In this document: positions 50,734 through 54,078 of the stretch, piece by piece
Layout of the letters: each line of letters opens with the position of its first letter
Numbering within the stretch: position 1 is the first letter of the stretch
Assembly: GCA_017645905.1 (NCBI GenBank)
Contig: JAGCNO010000112.1
Span: 1 to 54,078 of the forward strand
Direction of reading: 5' to 3'
Length of the DNA: 54,078 nucleotides
From: Prevotella sp.
GTDB lineage: Bacteria; Bacteroidota; Bacteroidia; Bacteroidales; Bacteroidaceae
Program-made: the position numbers and the translations under genes
The notes under the pieces: generated by a model
Databases searched by the model: none
Told to the model about the DNA's origin: nothing
The model's input: the letters and a program-made list of their open reading frames with translations, nothing else

Positions 50734-53700
50734 ATGAAACGACATATATTATTCATACTCACCCTTCTTTTGGCGGTACCGCTAAGCATCTATTCTGTGC
50801 CCGCAAAGCCAGGCGTGAAGAAAACCCTGACGCTACCAGATGGCACCAAGGTCGTGGCCGAGCTGGTGGGCGACGAGTTTGGCAGCTACTGGCGTGGCAC
50901 CGACGGCAAGGCATATAGTCTATTGCCAGGAAAAGATGTATATAAAGTGGTCGATGCCAAACAAATTATGCAATTTTCCAAAGAGCGGCGAACTCTGGCA
51001 AATAAAGAGAGCAGCATGAGACGTCTGGCACGTCAAAACATGCGCAAGGTAAGCAGTAGTATTACCGGGCAAAAGAAAAGCTTGATCATTTTGGTTAATT
51101 TTAAAGATGTGAAGTTCCAAGAAAGCAACAACAAGGAACTTTATGAAAAAATTACCAATAAGGTTGGTTTTTCCGAGGGACCTTTTAAAGGGTCTGTACA
51201 TGATTATTTCTATGATCAGAGTTTAGGTGCCAGTGAGCGCTTCGAACTGAGTTTCGATGTTGTGGGACCATATACATTATCTAAAGAGATGGCATATTAT
51301 GGCGAGCAATACGAGATAGATAAGAAAAAAATAGATGACAGGCATCCAGGAGAAATGGTGACAGAAGCCATTAAACTGGCTGAAGCTGATAAGTCTGCGA
51401 ATGTTAACTTCGCTGACTACGTATGGAACAGCGGAAATAAAGAAGTTGAACTTGTGTTTGTCATATACGCTGGAACAAACCAGGCCGAATACGGCGGTGA
51501 AAATACCATCTGGCCACATAAATCCTCTCTTTCTAATGAAAAAAAATTTAGAAACGATGGATCAGGTGCCCTGACAATAGATGGTGTTACTATTGACACC
51601 TATGCATGTAGCAGTGAACTCAATGGTGACGGAAATATTGCTGGCATAGGTACCATTTGTCACGAATTCAGTCATTGTCTGGGGCTTCCAGACACATATG
51701 ACACAGAATATAATGGTGGACAGGGTATGGGCTATTGGGATTTGATGAGTAAAGGTAATTACAATGGCGATGGTTATCAGCCTGCAGGATATACCAGCTT
51801 TGAACGATGGTTTATAGGATGGAAGGAACCCGTGGAACTCAGTAGTGACAGATCCGTGAATGGGATGAATCCGCTACAAGAGAGTGGCGAGAGCTACGTT
51901 ATTTATAATTCTGGCCACGCTAACGAGTTTTTTCTTTTGGAAAATCGGCAGAAGACCGGATGGGATGCCAGTCTGCCAGGGAAAGGGTTGCTTATTACAC
52001 ATGTTGATTACGATAAGAATGCATGGGACAGGAATGATATAAACGTTGTTCCCACCCATCAGCGCCAGACATGGATTCCCGCAGACAATGTCTATAATTC
52101 AATAGTAAATGAAGAGAACAAGATAAGTCACACTTTTGATGGCATGGCTACAGATACGTATCCATACGACGATAACGACTTCTTCAATAGATATTCCAAA
52201 CCTGCTGCATCACTCTATAATGCTAATATCTATGGAGAGAGATTTCTGGAGTCGTCAGTAGAAAATATCACTCAAAACTATGACGGCACGATGTCTTTCG
52301 ATTATCATGAATCTGCTGATTACTTAAAAGTCACCTCGTACGGCTTTGAGGAATGGGACCTTATTGAAGGATGTTTTCATGGAACGACTTTAAAGGGTAG
52401 TGTCACTCTGCAGAATAACTCAGACATTAATGTTAAGAAAACCATTAAGGTGTGGCTGATAGATTTGGATGGTTTTGACAATTCAATGATAATGAGGTAT
52501 TATCCTATCAACATTGATATTCCTCCCCATGAAATTATTGAATACGAATTCCAGTTCATGAATCTTATAGAAGAGCATACCTATTATGTGTCTATATACG
52601 ATAACAATGGTGAGTTAGTTAAGTCAGAGTTGATGCTCTGTAAGGATGACGTGGACATCGACGAGACTATAGAGGGTAATGAGAACCTGGCGTCCTTCGA
52701 ATACTGGTTTGATGATAACTCCGACACTCGCGTGGAAGTGATGCTGAACAATAATAGGGCGACGGTGAAGGAAAGCATCTACCCTGACTTCCTCGATGAT
52801 GGTGTACACCGTCTGAACTTCCGCGTGAAGCGTAACGACGGAATGTACTCATCAGTGAGCAGCTCTTCTTTCTTGAAACTACCGAGGGAACAGGAAAGTC
52901 GCGTGGACTATTGGCTTGACGACGATTTGGACAACAAGCAGACGCTGGAAATTGAGAATACTGAGGACGAGCAGCTGCTGACCCTTGACTTCAGCGACAA
53001 CGCGAAGTTCTCCTATGGTTTTCATAAGCTGAACATGAAGATGACGTTGAAGGGTAGCTTGTCGGGCACCGTCATCTCGCAAGGCCTAATGAAGCTGCCG
53101 ACAGGTTTCGCTAATGAACTGGAATACTGGTTCGACAATGACATTGCCCATGCACAGCGACTGACAGGCAAGAGAGCCGAGACGGGCGAGGCAGGATTTA
53201 TCTATGTCAATGAACTTGACCTTAGTGCCTTGCCGGTCGGCATTCATACGCTAAACATGCGTGCTGTCAGCCCGTCGGGACTTATTAAGAGTAGCGTCTT
53301 CAGCTATCCCGTTATGAAACTGCCCATGGGTCAGGCCACTCAGGTGGAATACTGGTTCGACAATGATATTGCTAATCCACAGCGACTGAATGGCAAAAGG
53401 GCTGAGGCGGGCGAGCCGGGATTTATCTATGTCAACGAACTTGACCTTAGTGCCCTGCCCATAGGTATTCATACCCTGAACTTCCGTGCCGTCAGTCCCT
53501 CTGGAACTATCAAGAGCAGTATCATCAGCCAACCTGTGATGAAACTGCCCATGTCTCAGGTCGGCCAGCTGGAATACTGGTTCGACGGCGACATTGCCCA
53601 TAGCCACACGCTGAGCGGCAGCGGCGATGCCATGAGCCTCACAGGCTGCCTCTTTACTGGAGACCTCGACCTTACCGGCATCACTCCCGGCCACCACCGG

Positions 53701-54078
53701 CTGTACTACCGAGCCAAAAGCAGCAACGGACAGACAGCAACGTCCATCGGTAGCGCGGCCATCATGGTGAAATCGCAATATGGTGCTGACGGCGAGGCTA
53801 CGATGGCCTCCTACAGCGTCATCGTTGACGATGAGCTGGTGAGCTATGGTCCGTTGGCTGCCAGGCAGGAAGTGACGTTCTCCTACGCGCTTGACACTAA
53901 GGATTTGACCCCCGGAGTTCATAAATTGAAGACTACTTTCTGGAACTCCTTCGGCCTGAGCGTTACGGAGCAGGTACCCTTCAAGGTGGTGGAAGGCATT
54001 CATGGCGACGTGAACTGTGACGGTGGCGTAGACGTGGCCGACATCGCGACCATCATTGATGTGATGGCAGGCAATGCA
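50734..54078 (+). CDS. M6-family metalloprotease with tandem repeats and dockerin-like module (3' end outside window)
   Basis: Open from ATG 50734 to the window end, 1115 codons. Signal peptide (KRHILFILTLLLAVPLSIYS), an M6 peptidase domain with zinc site ICHEFSHCLGLPD (H310, E311, H314), the MGYWDLMSKG Met-turn-like segment, then from about residue 650 tandem 70-75-residue beta modules beginning EYWFD/DYWLD (DNA starts near 52698, 52905, 53121, 53346, 53571). The last visible part is a dockerin-like loop (DVNCDGGVDVADIATIIDVM). Relatives digest host or matrix proteins. The window ends before the stop. Confidence 0.88.
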   Translation, partial: MKRHILFILTLLLAVPLSIYSVPAKPGVKKTLTLPDGTKVVAELVGDEFGSYWRGTDGKAYSLLPGKDVYKVVDAKQIMQFSKERRTLANKESSMRRLARQNMRKVSSSITGQKKSLIILVNFKDVKFQESNNKELYEKITNKVGFSEGPFKGSVHDYFYDQSLGASERFELSFDVVGPYTLSKEMAYYGEQYEIDKKKIDDRHPGEMVTEAIKLAEADKSANVNFADYVWNSGNKEVELVFVIYAGTNQAEYGGENTIWPHKSSLSNEKKFRNDGSGALTIDGVTIDTYACSSELNGDGNIAGIGTICHEFSHCLGLPDTYDTEYNGGQGMGYWDLMSKGNYNGDGYQPAGYTSFERWFIGWKEPVELSSDRSVNGMNPLQESGESYVIYNSGHANEFFLLENRQKTGWDASLPGKGLLITHVDYDKNAWDRNDINVVPTHQRQTWIPADNVYNSIVNEENKISHTFDGMATDTYPYDDNDFFNRYSKPAASLYNANIYGERFLESSVENITQNYDGTMSFDYHESADYLKVTSYGFEEWDLIEGCFHGTTLKGSVTLQNNSDINVKKTIKVWLIDLDGFDNSMIMRYYPINIDIPPHEIIEYEFQFMNLIEEHTYYVSIYDNNGELVKSELMLCKDDVDIDETIEGNENLASFEYWFDDNSDTRVEVMLNNNRATVKESIYPDFLDDGVHRLNFRVKRNDGMYSSVSSSSFLKLPREQESRVDYWLDDDLDNKQTLEIENTEDEQLLTLDFSDNAKFSYGFHKLNMKMTLKGSLSGTVISQGLMKLPTGFANELEYWFDNDIAHAQRLTGKRAETGEAGFIYVNELDLSALPVGIHTLNMRAVSPSGLIKSSVFSYPVMKLPMGQATQVEYWFDNDIANPQRLNGKRAEAGEPGFIYVNELDLSALPIGIHTLNFRAVSPSGTIKSSIISQPVMKLPMSQVGQLEYWFDGDIAHSHTLSGSGDAMSLTGCLFTGDLDLTGITPGHHRLYYRAKSSNGQTATSIGSAAIMVKSQYGADGEATMASYSVIVDDELVSYGPLAARQEVTFSYALDTKDLTPGVHKLKTTFWNSFGLSVTEQVPFKVVEGIHGDVNCDGGVDVADIATIIDVMAGNA
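53121..53570 (+). repeat. 225-bp coding repeats in the M6 protease gene
   Basis: GGAATACTGGTTCGAC starts at 53121, 53346 and 53571, exactly 225 bases apart; the first two units are nearly identical in DNA, the upstream ones (52698, 52905) more diverged. Confidence 0.88.

Overview
The window looks like a chromosomal segment of a Prevotella-type bacterium (Bacteroidetes, Prevotellaceae). The evidence is the Bacteroidetes promoter pattern (TTTG, about 19-20 bases, TAnnTTTG) at many gene starts, an RprX/RprY-type two-component system, families typical of the phylum (OstA-like LptA relatives, DUF3316, DUF3108, BspA-type leucine-rich repeats, C10 and M6 peptidases, a type 9 secretion tail), and secreted proteins ending in DVNGDG-type dockerin-like modules. 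Species cannot be decided from the sequence alone.

Layout. Bases 1-3450: envelope biogenesis operon (PPIase fragment, SurA-like PPIase, OstA-like protein). 3501-5671 (-): pgi behind a DUF3316 protein. 5882-8495 (+): PLP aminotransferase and pgk. 8577-13440 (-): rprY, rprX and a GH3 glycosidase that lies between two direct copies of the rprX upstream region; tRNA-Ser(GCT) follows. 13994-21647 (+): carB, a membrane-anchored LRR protein and a large LTD/CotH/dockerin protein. 21851-28234 (+): a more AT-rich accessory segment with a RelE/ParE toxin-antitoxin pair, a probable structured RNA driven by a copy of the same promoter cassette, a DUF2971 protein, a BspA-like protein and a C10 protease. 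28616-34677 (-): gdhA, then metG-M28 lipoprotein-lysC. 34829-37678 (-): alginate-lyase-like protein. 38024-43717 (-): topA-aroK-Ig-like lipoprotein-DUF3108. 43848-48269 (-): GtrA fusion, secreted phosphatase, GT2. 48554-54078 (+): small protein plus retropepsin-like protease, a beta-helix-like secreted protein, and an M6 metalloprotease that runs off the end.

Two themes stand out. First, six unrelated secreted proteins carry dockerin-like modules, and one of them (C10 protease) also carries two cohesin-like repeats, with a weaker candidate in the BspA-like protein; this suggests a surface assembly or sorting scheme. Second, the segment is full of small repeats: 22-bp-period arrays at three intergenic loci plus one single unit, 51-bp and 57-bp hairpin arrays, 7-9-bp microsatellites that form the leaders of many genes and even signal-peptide codons, REP-like palindromes sitting in frame inside coding regions, a duplicated promoter cassette, and direct repeats around the GH3 gene.

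Housekeeping assignments are firm. Functions of the accessory proteins rest on family resemblance read by eye. Repeat coordinates were read directly from the sequence.
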